64,000 bases of DNA from positions 1 to 64,000 of the forward strand of contig NZ_JAIMAV010000003.1 of assembly GCF_023511815.1 (NCBI RefSeq), given 5' to 3'. Shown here one piece after another: positions 30,633-39,288 of this stretch (within the stretch, counting starts at the first letter, position 1; the number at the start of each line of letters is the position of its first letter). This DNA comes from Alicyclobacillus sp. (GTDB taxonomy: Bacteria; Bacillota; Bacilli; Alicyclobacillales; Alicyclobacillaceae). The notes below the pieces were generated by a model. That model did not search any database. It was not told the DNA's origin and was given only the letters and a program-made list of their open reading frames with translations. The position numbers were made by a program, and so were the translations under genes.

Positions 30633-30667
30633 AACCCCCGGCGCCGTCGCGGACGGTGCCGGGGGTT
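30633..30667 (-). terminator. Terminator of the qcrABC operon
   Basis: A long stem (AACCCCCGGCACCGTC against GACGGCGCCGGGGGTT) followed by TTTCATT on the minus strand, between qcrC and the YitT gene; it may also stop the plus-strand transcript. Confidence 0.8.
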
Positions 30668-30702
30668 CGTGCAGCCGGGTGACCCGGTGTACGGTTGTAC
30701 GG

Positions 30703-31467
30703 TCAACCCTTTTGTTTTGCGAGCCAGTCGGCGACCTTCTTGACGTCGTCGTCACTCGACAGCGTGCCTTTTTTCGGCATGCCGCCAACCGGGTTCTCGA
30801 TGAAATCGTACAATTTTTTCGCGTCCCAGTATTTGCCGATGGCATAGATCGGCGGACCCGCTCCGCCTTCACCGCTGTGTCCATGGCAGTTGGCGCAGGT
30901 GTTCTGGAACAGTTGATAACCGGGATCCGAGGTGTCCACCAGGTGGATCTGGGACGCTTCAATCTTCGGGATCACCGGCAGTCCCGGAGACGCCTGGCCG
31001 CTCGCCGCGGCGACCTCGGCCGCGTGTTGCACCGCCGCCTCGTTGGTCAACCAGATGACGAGGAACGTGGTCAACACCATGCCCGCCGTCGCCAACGGAC
31101 GCTTGTACGGGTGGCGCGTCTTCTTGGTGTCCAACCAGGGCGCGAAGAGCAACAGCAGCGCACCGACCATGGGTACGAGGATGGTCCCGAACAACTCGTT
31201 GTCTCCCGGAAAGTACTTCAGGAGCTGATACAAAAACAGGAAGTACCAGTCGGGCACCGGGATGAACGACGTATCGTCCGGATTGGCCTTCGACCCGAGG
31301 TCGACCGGATTGAACACGACCCAGAGCATGAATGCCAGCAGGAATACCGAACCGGCGATCCATTCTTTCAGCAGGAAGTTCGGAATGAATGGCTCGGTCC
31401 CCGGATTCTTCAGGTGATGATGCCGATACCTCGGGGTACCGGGAATCCGTTCGCCTCCAGCAGCCAA
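30703..31467 (-). CDS. qcrC: Menaquinol:cytochrome c reductase, cytochrome b/c subunit
   Basis: A 254-residue fused subunit: three membrane helices equivalent to the C-terminal part of cytochrome b (PVPDWYFLFLYQLLKYFPG), then a c-type cytochrome domain outside the membrane with the haem motif CANCH and the axial Met in GGMPKKG. It passes electrons from menaquinol toward cytochrome c. The TTG start follows AGGAGGGG. Last gene of qcrABC. Confidence 0.95.
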   Translation of the reverse strand: MAAGGERIPGTPRYRHHHLKNPGTEPFIPNFLLKEWIAGSVFLLAFMLWVVFNPVDLGSKANPDDTSFIPVPDWYFLFLYQLLKYFPGDNELFGTILVPMVGALLLLFAPWLDTKKTRHPYKRPLATAGMVLTTFLVIWLTNEAAVQHAAEVAAASGQASPGLPVIPKIEASQIHLVDTSDPGYQLFQNTCANCHGHSGEGGAGPPIYAIGKYWDAKKLYDFIENPVGGMPKKGTLSSDDDVKKVADWLAKQKG

Positions 31468-31518
31468 GATGTCCCCTCCTCGCTCAGCGTTCTCGGGTCT
31501 TCACCGCGACGGCGCGCC

Positions 31519-32190
31519 TCACAGTGGACCGGCGATGTGTTGCGCGCGGATCATGATGAAGTGCAGCGCCAGCAACACCAGGAGCGCGGCCGGCAGGAAG
31601 AACACGTGAATGGCGAAGAAGCGCGTGAGCGTCAGCGCGCCGACGGTGTGACTGCCGAGCAGCAGGGTCTGAATGTACGGCCCGATCCAAGGAATCGAAC
31701 CTGCCAACTGCGCGCCGACGGCGGTCGCCCAGTAGGCCTTCTGATCCCACGGGAGCAGGTAGCCGGTGAACCCGAAGCCGAGGACGACGAAAAAGATCAG
31801 CACGCCCACAACCCAGTTCATCTCGCGCGGCTTTTTGTAGGCACCGGTGAAGAAGACGCGCAGCATGTGCAAAAACATCATGATGATGACCAGGCTGGCG
31901 CCCCAGAAGTGCATGCCCCGGACGACATTGCCGAGCAGCACCTCGTCGGTGATGTAGCGCACACTGTACCACGCGTTGGTGATGTCCGGCGTGTAGTACA
32001 TCGCCAGAAACATGCCCGACAGGATCTGCGTGGTGATGACCAGAAACGTGAGGCCGCCGAAGCAGTACACAAAGGCGGACATCTTGATGGCGGGGTTCAC
32101 GTGGGCCGGCACCTCGTGATCCGCCACGTCCCGCCACAACGGCGTCACGTTCAGTCGTTCGTCGATCCAGTCGTACGCCTTTTTTAACAT
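31519..32190 (-). CDS. qcrB: Menaquinol:cytochrome c reductase, cytochrome b subunit
   Basis: A 223-residue short cytochrome b of the b6 type. Four membrane helices hold the paired haem-ligand His residues (GMHFWGASLVIIMMFLHMLRVF and FFAIHVFFLPAALLVLLALHFIMIR); the quinol-site PW motif is in GYLLPWDQKAYW. The length matches B. subtilis QcrB. ATG 32190 lies 2 bases after the qcrA stop. Confidence 0.95.
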   Translation of the reverse strand: MLKKAYDWIDERLNVTPLWRDVADHEVPAHVNPAIKMSAFVYCFGGLTFLVITTQILSGMFLAMYYTPDITNAWYSVRYITDEVLLGNVVRGMHFWGASLVIIMMFLHMLRVFFTGAYKKPREMNWVVGVLIFFVVLGFGFTGYLLPWDQKAYWATAVGAQLAGSIPWIGPYIQTLLLGSHTVGALTLTRFFAIHVFFLPAALLVLLALHFIMIRAQHIAGPL

Positions 32191-32192
32191 GT

Positions 32193-32771
32193 CTACGATA
32201 TCACCTGCCCCGAGCTGTTCCGTTGTTGCAGCGGTCCCAAGTACAGGTAGCCGGCCTCGTCCACCTTGACTGTATGCACGTCCAGCGGGCGGGGTGCCGG
32301 GGATCCCGGAGACTGGATCCCGTACACCGTGTATTTGCTTCCGTGGCAGGGGCAGTGAAACCACCACTGTCCATCCTGAGCGGGCGCGGGCTTCCCATCC
32401 GGCCCCAGCGTACCGTTGACCTGGCAACCCAGATGCGTGCAGATGGGCGACATCGCCAACGGGGTGCCGTCGGGTTGAAGGATGACCCATGTGCGCGACG
32501 GGATGTCCGCGGAGTTCCAGCCATCATCCCGGTGTGCCCGAAATTCCACCAGTTGTGGAAGCGTTTTATTAAATTCCGACACCTTGTGGCCGGAATTGAC
32601 GAAACGGTTCGCGCCACCCCGGCGAATCGGATCCAGGGTTTCCACAACGAAGGGGACGGCGACCAGGGATGCCATGAACGCCCCGGTGCCGCCCAGGGCA
32701 TAGGTCAAGAATTGACGCCGGCTCAACCCGGACGGTTCGTCATGCGATGCTCTTTGCTGGAAGTCGGACAA
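32193..32771 (-). CDS. qcrA: Menaquinol:cytochrome c reductase, Rieske iron-sulfur subunit
   Basis: A 192-residue Rieske protein. CTHLGC and CPCHGSKYT bind the 2Fe-2S cluster; the N-terminus has a twin-arginine signal-anchor (SRRQFLTYALGGTGAFMASLVAVPF). I chose TTG 32771, 6 bases after AGGAGGGG, over the GTG at 32813. The operon has a good sigma-A promoter about 110 bases upstream. Confidence 0.95.
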   Translation of the reverse strand: MSDFQQRASHDEPSGLSRRQFLTYALGGTGAFMASLVAVPFVVETLDPIRRGGANRFVNSGHKVSEFNKTLPQLVEFRAHRDDGWNSADIPSRTWVILQPDGTPLAMSPICTHLGCQVNGTLGPDGKPAPAQDGQWWFHCPCHGSKYTVYGIQSPGSPAPRPLDVHTVKVDEAGYLYLGPLQQRNSSGQVIS

Positions 32772-32880
32772 CGACGGCCCCTCCTGACCTCCATCCCGCA
32801 CCCTGTGTGCCACTTTTCAGACTGCCCGCGCGACGATGCGAACGAAAACTATGTAGACCGGGCACCAGCTGCACAATTGA

Positions 32881-32910
32881 ATCTTATGCCCGGCAGCTTT
32901 CTTGTGTCAA
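32881..32910 (-). promoter_or_regulatory. Sigma-A promoter of qcrABC
   Basis: On the minus strand a perfect TTGACA (32905-32910), 18 bases, TAAGAT (32881-32886). The 228-base gap before qcrA otherwise holds no gene. Confidence 0.75.
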
Positions 32911-32999
32911 GCAATGCCAACGCTTCGGTAGACTTCAAAGGATTCAGTTTCGACAATTCGTCATAACCCTGTCACAGGATGCGGGCTGGGACATGGTGT

Positions 33000-33602
33000 T
33001 CACCGATCAGCTTGCCCCGGTTTTCCAGTTGTATTCCACAGCGCCTGAATCCGATCCGCCAGGGCGGACTCCAGGGCGCCAAAGAGGCGATTGCCCTCCC
33101 TGGCCATGGCCGTCAACATCTCTTCGGGAAGGCCGAGGCGCCTGCGTTCCGGCGAGCCTTCGTACGCCGGACAGGCGTGCGAAAGGTATGCCCACGCCTC
33201 CGCCCGGCGGGAGGGATCGACCCGCCGCTGCAACCAGCGATGCCAATCGAAGAGCACCCACGGCACGCCGTCGGCATCCGGGATCGTCAACGCGTCCTTC
33301 ACCAGCAGCCGATCCGTGACGAGGACTCCGAAGCGGCTCGGGTACGGAAACGAACGGCGGACCTCCGCCAACCATATGGGATCGGACGGCCTGCACCACC
33401 AGGTTGGGCCGAGCGGCCACATCGCCACGCGCCCCCGAAACCGCTGTGCCACGCGCTCTGTGAGATGGTCACCAATCCACAGCGCGGCCAGATGGGCGAC
33501 GGCGGGATCGAGCGGATGCGGACTCGCCGCATGGGCCAACACGGTGTCGTATTGGGACTGAATCGACGTGAACTGATTGGGCGTAAGGTGTTCGAATCGC
33601 AC
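33000..33602 (-). CDS. ypiF: YpiF family protein (DUF2487)
   Basis: A 200-residue soluble protein matching YpiF/DUF2487 by position (between ypiB and qcrA, as in B. subtilis) and by the pattern MWPLGPTW and LLVKDALTIPDADGVPWVLFD. Function unknown. The start is taken at GTG 33602, downstream of GGTGGAAGG; the start is less certain than the family. Confidence 0.75.
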   Translation of the reverse strand: MRFEHLTPNQFTSIQSQYDTVLAHAASPHPLDPAVAHLAALWIGDHLTERVAQRFRGRVAMWPLGPTWWCRPSDPIWLAEVRRSFPYPSRFGVLVTDRLLVKDALTIPDADGVPWVLFDWHRWLQRRVDPSRRAEAWAYLSHACPAYEGSPERRRLGLPEEMLTAMAREGNRLFGALESALADRIQALWNTTGKPGQADR

Positions 33603-33765
33603 GCAGATCCCCGCCTTCCACCTGCTCAACGTAGCACACCGGAAGGGATCCGCACAATCGCGGGCCTGCGGCCTGCGGGTGCCCTCGGGTGGGCGTCGGG
33701 GACGCCAGGTTTCAAACGCGCATTTTCCGGCGGATCATGGGGAAAAGAAACGGAGAGAAGACAGA

Positions 33766-33786
33766 CGGGAGCGACAAGCGCTCCCG
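33766..33786 (-). terminator. Terminator of ypiB
   Basis: A perfect 8-bp stem CGGGAGCG/CGCTCCCG with a 5-base loop, followed on the minus strand by pyrimidine-rich TCTGTCTTCTCTCC, 29 bases after ypiB. Confidence 0.55.
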
Positions 33787-33814
33787 CCCCACAGCGGTTC
33801 GGTCGAGGACCGTG

Positions 33815-34384
33815 TCAACCCAAGACCGATGCGGAGGTGTTCGAGTCGAACTCAATCAGCCGCCGGCTGGCTTCCAGGAACGCCTCCCGGTCGCCGCGAT
33901 CCAGGGCGTCGTCCACGGCGCGCATCAGATGTTCACGCTGATAGTTGCGCACCGCCTGTTCAATCACCCACTCCGCCTGCATGGTGATCAGCTCCCTGAC
34001 CGCGGGTTCCAGTTCGGCGGGCGCGATCTCCTCCAGCACGGCGGAATACGCGGCGCTGGTGGCCCGGTCTTTGAAATAGAGGTTGACGTACACGTCTTCA
34101 TCCGGGTGTTGGTACAGGTCGAGGAATGCCTGTTCCACATCCGTCGAGACCGGTTTGTTACGCCGGTAGTAGCGGAAGGGGGCGGCCTGTACGCAGGTCG
34201 TGGACACCACGATGACCCGGGGCAGTTGCCGGAAGCTGTCGACGAAGTGCACCCTGCGCAGGACGCTTTCACGGGTCATCATGTAGCGGATCAACATCTC
34301 CGCTTCCCGACTTTGAAGCTGGTAATTCGACAAAAACCAACGCAGAAAGTGTTTTTTTTCGGCGACCGTTACGGTGTTGCCCAT
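33815..34384 (-). CDS. ypiB: UPF0302 family protein YpiB
   Basis: A 189-residue YpiB/UPF0302 protein. The opening VAEKKHFLRWFLSNYQLQSREAEMLIRYM and the C-terminal LMRAVDDALDRGDREAFLEASRRL are typical. Its molecular role is unclear. ATG 34384 follows GGGAGGAG. The 202-base gap upstream shows no gene. Confidence 0.9.
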   Translation of the reverse strand: MGNTVTVAEKKHFLRWFLSNYQLQSREAEMLIRYMMTRESVLRRVHFVDSFRQLPRVIVVSTTCVQAAPFRYYRRNKPVSTDVEQAFLDLYQHPDEDVYVNLYFKDRATSAAYSAVLEEIAPAELEPAVRELITMQAEWVIEQAVRNYQREHLMRAVDDALDRGDREAFLEASRRLIEFDSNTSASVLG

Positions 34385-34586
34385 TGCCGTCTCCTCCCTG
34401 ATTGGTTGTAGCCGAATATCCGGTGGTCCAGCACGTCCACAACCTCACCCCTGCCACGATGGTGCCGTGTGAATTCTTCGAGTATTTTATTCGACCGGCA
34501 CGCGAATTTTTCCTGCTGCCCGTCCGGGGCTCGGTCTTCCAATTTGTGTCCGACCCTCGTCCGGGCGCGGCGCTGGCCACCGGGGA

Positions 34587-35972
34587 TCAACTGGTCAGAC
34601 TCGTTCCGCCTGCCATCGGTTGATCCTGTGCTCGCCCCCATTCCAGCAGGGTCCGCTCGACGTTCCCCGGAACCGGTGTCTGCGCATGTTGGTTGAGGAA
34701 CGCCAGCCAGGCGGACACCCGCCCTCCGGACGCCAGACCGCGGCGGGCACTCGCTTCGGTCAACCGGTAGATTCGGATGGCCCCCGCCTGCCGCAGGTCG
34801 GTGAACGCCGCCAACTCCGCGGTCACCATCGGTTGATCCCCCGTGACGACGATGTCGAAATTGGGTTGCACGATGAGAATCCGCTGGCGCTCCCGGGTCT
34901 GGTCCGGGGTGGCTGGTAAAGCATCCGGTGTAATTAATTGTTGACCGAGTTTCGTGATTTGAAACCACTCGCTTCCCGCGTCGTCCTGGCCGATGCGGAT
35001 GAGACCCAGATGCATCAGCATTTTGAGGATGCGCACACGCCAGACCTGCGCGCGGTCGTCGTAGTAGTAGGGGGTGACCAGGTCTGCCAGCGCCGCGAGC
35101 GTCTGGTCGCACTGGAGCCAATCCATGGCCGCGTGGCCGATGAGATGGACGACCTGTGGCAGGCGCGCGATGGGCCGACGGTACAGGTTGATGTAAAACC
35201 GCATCAGAGAACGCGCCCGCTCGAGTTCGGTGAGTCCGTACCAGTCCTCCAGGTCCTCGGCGGCATGCAGGTATCCGTCCTCCCCCTCGATGACGAGCTT
35301 CGCGCTGTATGCGTAGTCGTAGAGCAACGCCAACCGGTCCGGGTAATCGTGAAACCGGCGCCCGTATCCGAACCGCCACCCGCCCTGCAGGGGTTCCTCG
35401 CGAATCTCCAACAGCTCGAGCACCTGTGTGAGATTGCGCTTGTACATGCTGCCGCCCGTCGTCAGGGGCACCGTGTGATGGCGCACGTATTCCAGAAAGA
35501 CGTCAAGGTCGCGGACGAGGGCGAATCCCTCGTCCTGGTACAGGAGCGGTCCCTCCCGGTCCGTGGCCAGGTTCTGCAGGAAGCGAGCCACCAGGTGGCG
35601 TCGCATGGCCGCGTGAATCTCCTCGGGGATGTAGTAGAACAACCGTCCGTGGTACCGGGTGCTCGGAAACAGCCACCCTTCTTCCATCGCGGCCTGGATG
35701 ACGGATTCACCGCCGCACGACTGGAAGATGCCGCGCAGTTCCTCCGCGGAGAAGCGGTTGCGCGTCTCCAGACACAGCCGGATCATCGCCTCATCCCGGC
35801 CCGCCTGCCAACGGGCGATGGCGGGATCGAGAAAACTGGCACTTCGAAAGGTGTACAGCAACTCCTGCAGCAGGGACAGTTTGGAGTGTTTGGAGCAGGA
35901 AAGCCCATAGTGGTCCGTGATCTTGCGCAGGGTGCTGATGTCAGCGGTGCTCAGACATTCCGACAGGTTCAT
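34587..35972 (-). CDS. Helicase-associated winged-helix protein (XPB partner)
   Basis: A 461-residue protein of the helicase-associated (Helicase_C_3/XPB-Ssl2-like) family. Helical N-terminal repeats (ISTLRKITDHYGLSCSKHSKLSLLQELL) precede a middle winged-helix region (LGLIRIGQDDAGSEWFQITKLGQQLI) and a C-terminal FDIVVTGD domain. It overlaps the end of the XPB gene by 32 bases, so both are translated from one mRNA. By analogy with archaeal XPB-Bax1 it may regulate or target the helicase; that is inference. ATG 35972 or 35978 could be the start. Confidence 0.8.
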   Translation of the reverse strand: MNLSECLSTADISTLRKITDHYGLSCSKHSKLSLLQELLYTFRSASFLDPAIARWQAGRDEAMIRLCLETRNRFSAEELRGIFQSCGGESVIQAAMEEGWLFPSTRYHGRLFYYIPEEIHAAMRRHLVARFLQNLATDREGPLLYQDEGFALVRDLDVFLEYVRHHTVPLTTGGSMYKRNLTQVLELLEIREEPLQGGWRFGYGRRFHDYPDRLALLYDYAYSAKLVIEGEDGYLHAAEDLEDWYGLTELERARSLMRFYINLYRRPIARLPQVVHLIGHAAMDWLQCDQTLAALADLVTPYYYDDRAQVWRVRILKMLMHLGLIRIGQDDAGSEWFQITKLGQQLITPDALPATPDQTRERQRILIVQPNFDIVVTGDQPMVTAELAAFTDLRQAGAIRIYRLTEASARRGLASGGRVSAWLAFLNQHAQTPVPGNVERTLLEWGRAQDQPMAGGTSLTS

Positions 35973-37617
35973 CGTCATCCATTCCTTTCGGCAAGTACTC
36001 GTCGCTGTCATACACCTCGTACGAGTATCCCTGTTCCACCAGGTACAGCTGGCGGTGTTTCGCGGTCTGCGCCTCGACGGTGCCCCGGCTGACCAGTGTG
36101 TAGAACACCCCCTCCTGCGTCTGCGGGCGCAGCAACCGGCCCAACCGTTGCGCCTCCTCCTGGCGGGACCCAAACAGGCCCGACACCTGAATCGCCACGG
36201 AGGCCGACGGCAGATCCACGGCCATGTTGGCGACCCGCGAGAGCGCCAGGCAGCGGACACGGCCGCAGCGAAAACCTTCGAACCACTGCTCGCGCTCCGC
36301 CTGAGGGGTCGATCCGGTGATGAGCGGGCACCCGACGGCCGCCGCGATCTCGCTGAGGGGATCCAGATAGTGGCCGAGGATGAGCGCCGATTCCCCGCGG
36401 TGCCACTGCAACAGCGCCTCGACGACCCGCCTTTTCTCGGGGTTTGCGGCCGCGATCCGGTGCTTTTCGCGCACCCCCGCCGCCGCGTAACGGGCCGCAA
36501 CCGCGGCGGGCAACGGGACGTGCAGTTCGACGCAGCGGACCGAGGCCAGGTATCCCGCCTGTTCGAGCTGTTTCCACGGGACCTCGTATCGTTTCGGCCC
36601 AATCAGGCTGAACACGTCGGTCTCCGCACCGTCCTCCCGCACCAGGGTCGCGGTCAGGCCGAGCCGGCGCGCACCCTGCAGGTCGGCCGCCAACCGGAAC
36701 AGCGGGGCGGGCAAGACGTGCACTTCGTCATACACCACGATGCCCCACGGGTGGCGCGTCAAGGTCTCCAGATGGCGCCGTCTGCCCTGTTTGTCCCGGG
36801 CGGCCACCCGTTGGTAGGTGGTGATGGTGATGGGGGCAATCCGCCGATCATCGCCGTACAACGCCACCGCATCCCGAGAGAGGGTCGTCCGCGACAGAAG
36901 TTCCCGCTCCCACTGCCGGGCGGCCGTCTCGCTCGGTGTCAGCACCAACGCGTGCAGGCCGAGCGCCTGAAGGATGGCGATGCCCACCAAGGTCTTGCCC
37001 GCCCCGCAGGGCAGCACAATCACCCCGCTGGGGTCGTGATCGTCCTGCAGGAATCGCCGGACGGCCTCCACCTGGTAGTCCCGCAATCGCGTGTCCGGCC
37101 GCAGATCAAAGGACAGCGTGGACGCCGCCCGGTAGCCCACCAGGTCCGCCACCGGCCAGCCCGAGGCGGCGAGGGTTCGCTTGATGCGCGCTCGGTCGCG
37201 GGCGTTGAACACGATGCCATCCACGCGGGCCTCATGCGCCATCGCCATCAGATCGGGCAGCGCCCGGCAGGCGTCGAGCGCGTCCGCGTCGCCGCGCACC
37301 ACGATGCGGCCGCGCGCCCCCTGGTGCATGGTGAGCCGGCCCCACTTCGCCATCTCGTCGGCGATCATCCGCTGCAGCGCATACGGCAACGGGTGCGCGG
37401 CGTGGTCTCGCAGAAAGGTGAGAATTTCGCGCGCCGTCAGCCCGAGGGAGGCCGCCTGCCACAACGAGAGTGGCCGGATGCGGTAGATGTGCATCGGTTC
37501 CATGCGCTGCACCATTTCCGCAAATCCCAGCAGCAGTGGACGCACCGCCTCGTAGCGCGGGTGATCCGATTGCACCAAGAGGGTTCCGTCATTCTGCACA
37601 TACAAAAGCGCGCGCAC
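35941..37617 (-). CDS. XPB/Ssl2-type DNA helicase
   Basis: A 558-residue superfamily 2 helicase of the XPB type, related to the eukaryotic TFIIH repair helicase. An N-terminal damage-recognition-like domain is followed by Walker A LPCGAGKTLVG, DEVH box YDEVHVLP, LTATLVREDG (the RED element of XPB) and motif VI QRLGRLLRPQ. GTG 37617, 6 bases after GGGGGG, is chosen; the track's upstream start reads through the leader and its terminator. It heads a two-gene operon and has its own promoter and leader. Confidence 0.88.
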   Translation of the reverse strand: MRALLYVQNDGTLLVQSDHPRYEAVRPLLLGFAEMVQRMEPMHIYRIRPLSLWQAASLGLTAREILTFLRDHAAHPLPYALQRMIADEMAKWGRLTMHQGARGRIVVRGDADALDACRALPDLMAMAHEARVDGIVFNARDRARIKRTLAASGWPVADLVGYRAASTLSFDLRPDTRLRDYQVEAVRRFLQDDHDPSGVIVLPCGAGKTLVGIAILQALGLHALVLTPSETAARQWERELLSRTTLSRDAVALYGDDRRIAPITITTYQRVAARDKQGRRRHLETLTRHPWGIVVYDEVHVLPAPLFRLAADLQGARRLGLTATLVREDGAETDVFSLIGPKRYEVPWKQLEQAGYLASVRCVELHVPLPAAVAARYAAAGVREKHRIAAANPEKRRVVEALLQWHRGESALILGHYLDPLSEIAAAVGCPLITGSTPQAEREQWFEGFRCGRVRCLALSRVANMAVDLPSASVAIQVSGLFGSRQEEAQRLGRLLRPQTQEGVFYTLVSRGTVEAQTAKHRQLYLVEQGYSYEVYDSDEYLPKGMDDDEPVGMSEHR

Positions 37618-37752
37618 ACGAATCCCCCCGTTCCGCACCGGACCTTCGGTACGGCGCATCCTTGTCATTTCCAGTATGAGTTTGTCCGGGTTGGGGTATA
37701 CCGTTCGAATGGGAATTCCAGGGGCTTTCCGCGCGGCTCGGAATGTGGAGAG

Positions 37753-37786
37753 AAAAAAAGGGGGAATCTGCACCGGGCAGATTCCC
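37753..37786 (-). terminator. Intrinsic terminator inside the XPB leader (possible attenuator)
   Basis: A perfect 10-bp stem GGGAATCTGC/GCAGATTCCC with a 5-base loop, then CC and seven T residues on the minus strand. It lies about 45-80 bases after the predicted transcription start and 136 bases before the helicase start codon. Either it controls read-through into the helicase or it ends a small RNA of about 80 bases. Confidence 0.75.
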
Positions 37787-37838
37787 AAAAGCGTTGCTAG
37801 GAGTGGAGAGAAATCAGACACAACACCCTTCGATTCAC

Positions 37839-37867
37839 AGCATATCGCACAATGGAAGCGCTGTCAA
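37839..37867 (-). promoter_or_regulatory. Sigma-A promoter of the XPB operon
   Basis: On the minus strand a perfect TTGACA (37862-37867), 17 bases, TATGCT (37839-37844). With the start near 37832, the leader is about 215 bases. GTGGAGAGAAA (plus strand) occurs twice in the leader, at 37745 and 37803, on either side of the terminator. Confidence 0.78.
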
Positions 37868-37887
37868 GACGCAATTTTCTGATGTAA

Positions 37888-37930
37888 CGGGGCGTTTGGC
37901 CCCGCCGCCCGGATCCACACCGGACGGCGG
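37888..37930 (-). terminator. Terminator region of the aro-trp supraoperon
   Basis: Two GC-rich hairpins in series after aroA: CCGCCGTCCGG/CCGGGCGGCGG and CGGGGC/GCCCCG, 15 bases after the stop. No T run follows, so efficiency is uncertain. Confidence 0.45.
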
Positions 37931-37944
37931 AAAGCCCCGTGACG

Positions 37945-39288
37945 TCACAACGCGGGCGCAGGTTGCTCTCGCAGCTCCGCCCCGAGCTTGGCGAGGGTCT
38001 GTGCGAACGTCGGGTATGAGATCTGAACGCAGTCCCAATCCCGGATGCGGACCCCCATCGTCGACGCGAGACCCGCGACGGCGAGGCTCATGGCGATGCG
38101 GTGGTCGCCCCGGCTGTCCGCCGTGCCGCCGCGAAGGGCGCCTCGACCATGCACGGTGAACCCGTCCTCCGCCTCGTCCACCTCGCAACCGATGTCCCGC
38201 AGCCCCTGCGCGATGGCCGCAATCCGGTCCGTCTCCTTCACCCGCAACTCCGCCGCGCCATGGACGCGCGTCTTCCCCTCGGCAAAGGCGGCCAGCACCG
38301 CCAGCACCGGCAGTTCGTCGATGAGGGACGGCACCTCGGCCGGTTCAATCTCGACGCCCACCAGCGGCCCGTGCGTCACCGTGATGTCGCCGACCAGCTC
38401 TCCCGACACCCTGCGCAGACGGTCCAGCTGCACCCGTGCGCCCATGCGGTTCAGGACGCGCAGCATCCCGGTGCGGGTGGCGTTCAGGCCCACGTCTGTC
38501 ACCGTGACCTCGGATCCCGGCACCAGGGCCGCCGCCGCGATGAGAAATGCCGCCGACGACAGGTCCCCGGGGACGTGGACGGTCGCGCCGCGGAGCACCT
38601 GGCCGGATTCCACCGCGATGCGCGTGCCGGTCCCAAACGCTTCCCGGTGCACCTGGACGCCGAAGGCCGACAGGAGATTTTCCGTATGATCCCGCGTCGC
38701 CTCCGGCTCCGTGACGACGGTCACCCCGTCCTGGGCCAGAAGGCCCGCGACCAGGATGGCGGATTTCACCTGAGCGCTCGCGACGGGCAGTGTGTATTCG
38801 ATCCCGGTGAGCGGCCCGCCCGTCACCGCCAGCGGCGCGAATCGGCCCGACCGCGCCTGGATGCGGGCGCCCATGCGGGACAGCGGATCGATCACGCGCC
38901 CCATCGGCCGCCGGCGCAAAGACCCGTCTCCCGTCAGCACCGCGAACGGGGACCGCGCGGCGATGGCGCCGAGAAAGACGCGCATCGTCGTGCCGGAGTT
39001 GCCGCAGTCCAAGACGTCCTCCGGCTCCCTGAGCCGGCCGCCGGTGCCGGTGATGACCAGATGCCCGTCCTCTTCTTCGGTCACCGTCGCGCCGAGCAGG
39101 CGCGCGACCCGGATGGACGAGCGGCAGTCGCCGGCGTCCAGCCAGTCGTACACCTGCGTCGTTCCCTCGGCGAGAAGCCCGAACAGGATGGCCCGGTGTG
39201 TGATGGATTTGTCCCCTGGCACGCGGACGGCGCCCCGCAACGCGCTCCCCGGGGGTACGAACATTTCATGGACAGATCCGGTGGTCAT
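37945..39288 (-). CDS. aroA: 3-phosphoshikimate 1-carboxyvinyltransferase (EPSP synthase)
   Basis: A 447-residue EPSP synthase of the shikimate pathway. VPGDKSITHRAILFG, the DCGNSGTTMRVFLG loop, GDGSLRRRPMGRVIDPL and the late RGDHRIAMSLAVAGL motif are intact. ATG 39288 overlaps the tyrA stop (ATGA). The LDCGNSGTT and SLRRRPM forms are of the class I/II border; I make no claim on inhibitor sensitivity. It closes the aromatic supraoperon (called aroE in older B. subtilis naming). Confidence 0.95.
   Translation of the reverse strand: MTTGSVHEMFVPPGSALRGAVRVPGDKSITHRAILFGLLAEGTTQVYDWLDAGDCRSSIRVARLLGATVTEEEDGHLVITGTGGRLREPEDVLDCGNSGTTMRVFLGAIAARSPFAVLTGDGSLRRRPMGRVIDPLSRMGARIQARSGRFAPLAVTGGPLTGIEYTLPVASAQVKSAILVAGLLAQDGVTVVTEPEATRDHTENLLSAFGVQVHREAFGTGTRIAVESGQVLRGATVHVPGDLSSAAFLIAAAALVPGSEVTVTDVGLNATRTGMLRVLNRMGARVQLDRLRRVSGELVGDITVTHGPLVGVEIEPAEVPSLIDELPVLAVLAAFAEGKTRVHGAAELRVKETDRIAAIAQGLRDIGCEVDEAEDGFTVHGRGALRGGTADSRGDHRIAMSLAVAGLASTMGVRIRDWDCVQISYPTFAQTLAKLGAELREQPAPAL

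Noticed and set aside
28440-30962. 840-codon ORF on the minus strand opposite the YkvI and YitT genes
   Set aside because: Arg/Asp/Gln/His-rich shadow of two clear membrane protein genes on the plus strand; it has no domain and runs through promoters and terminators.
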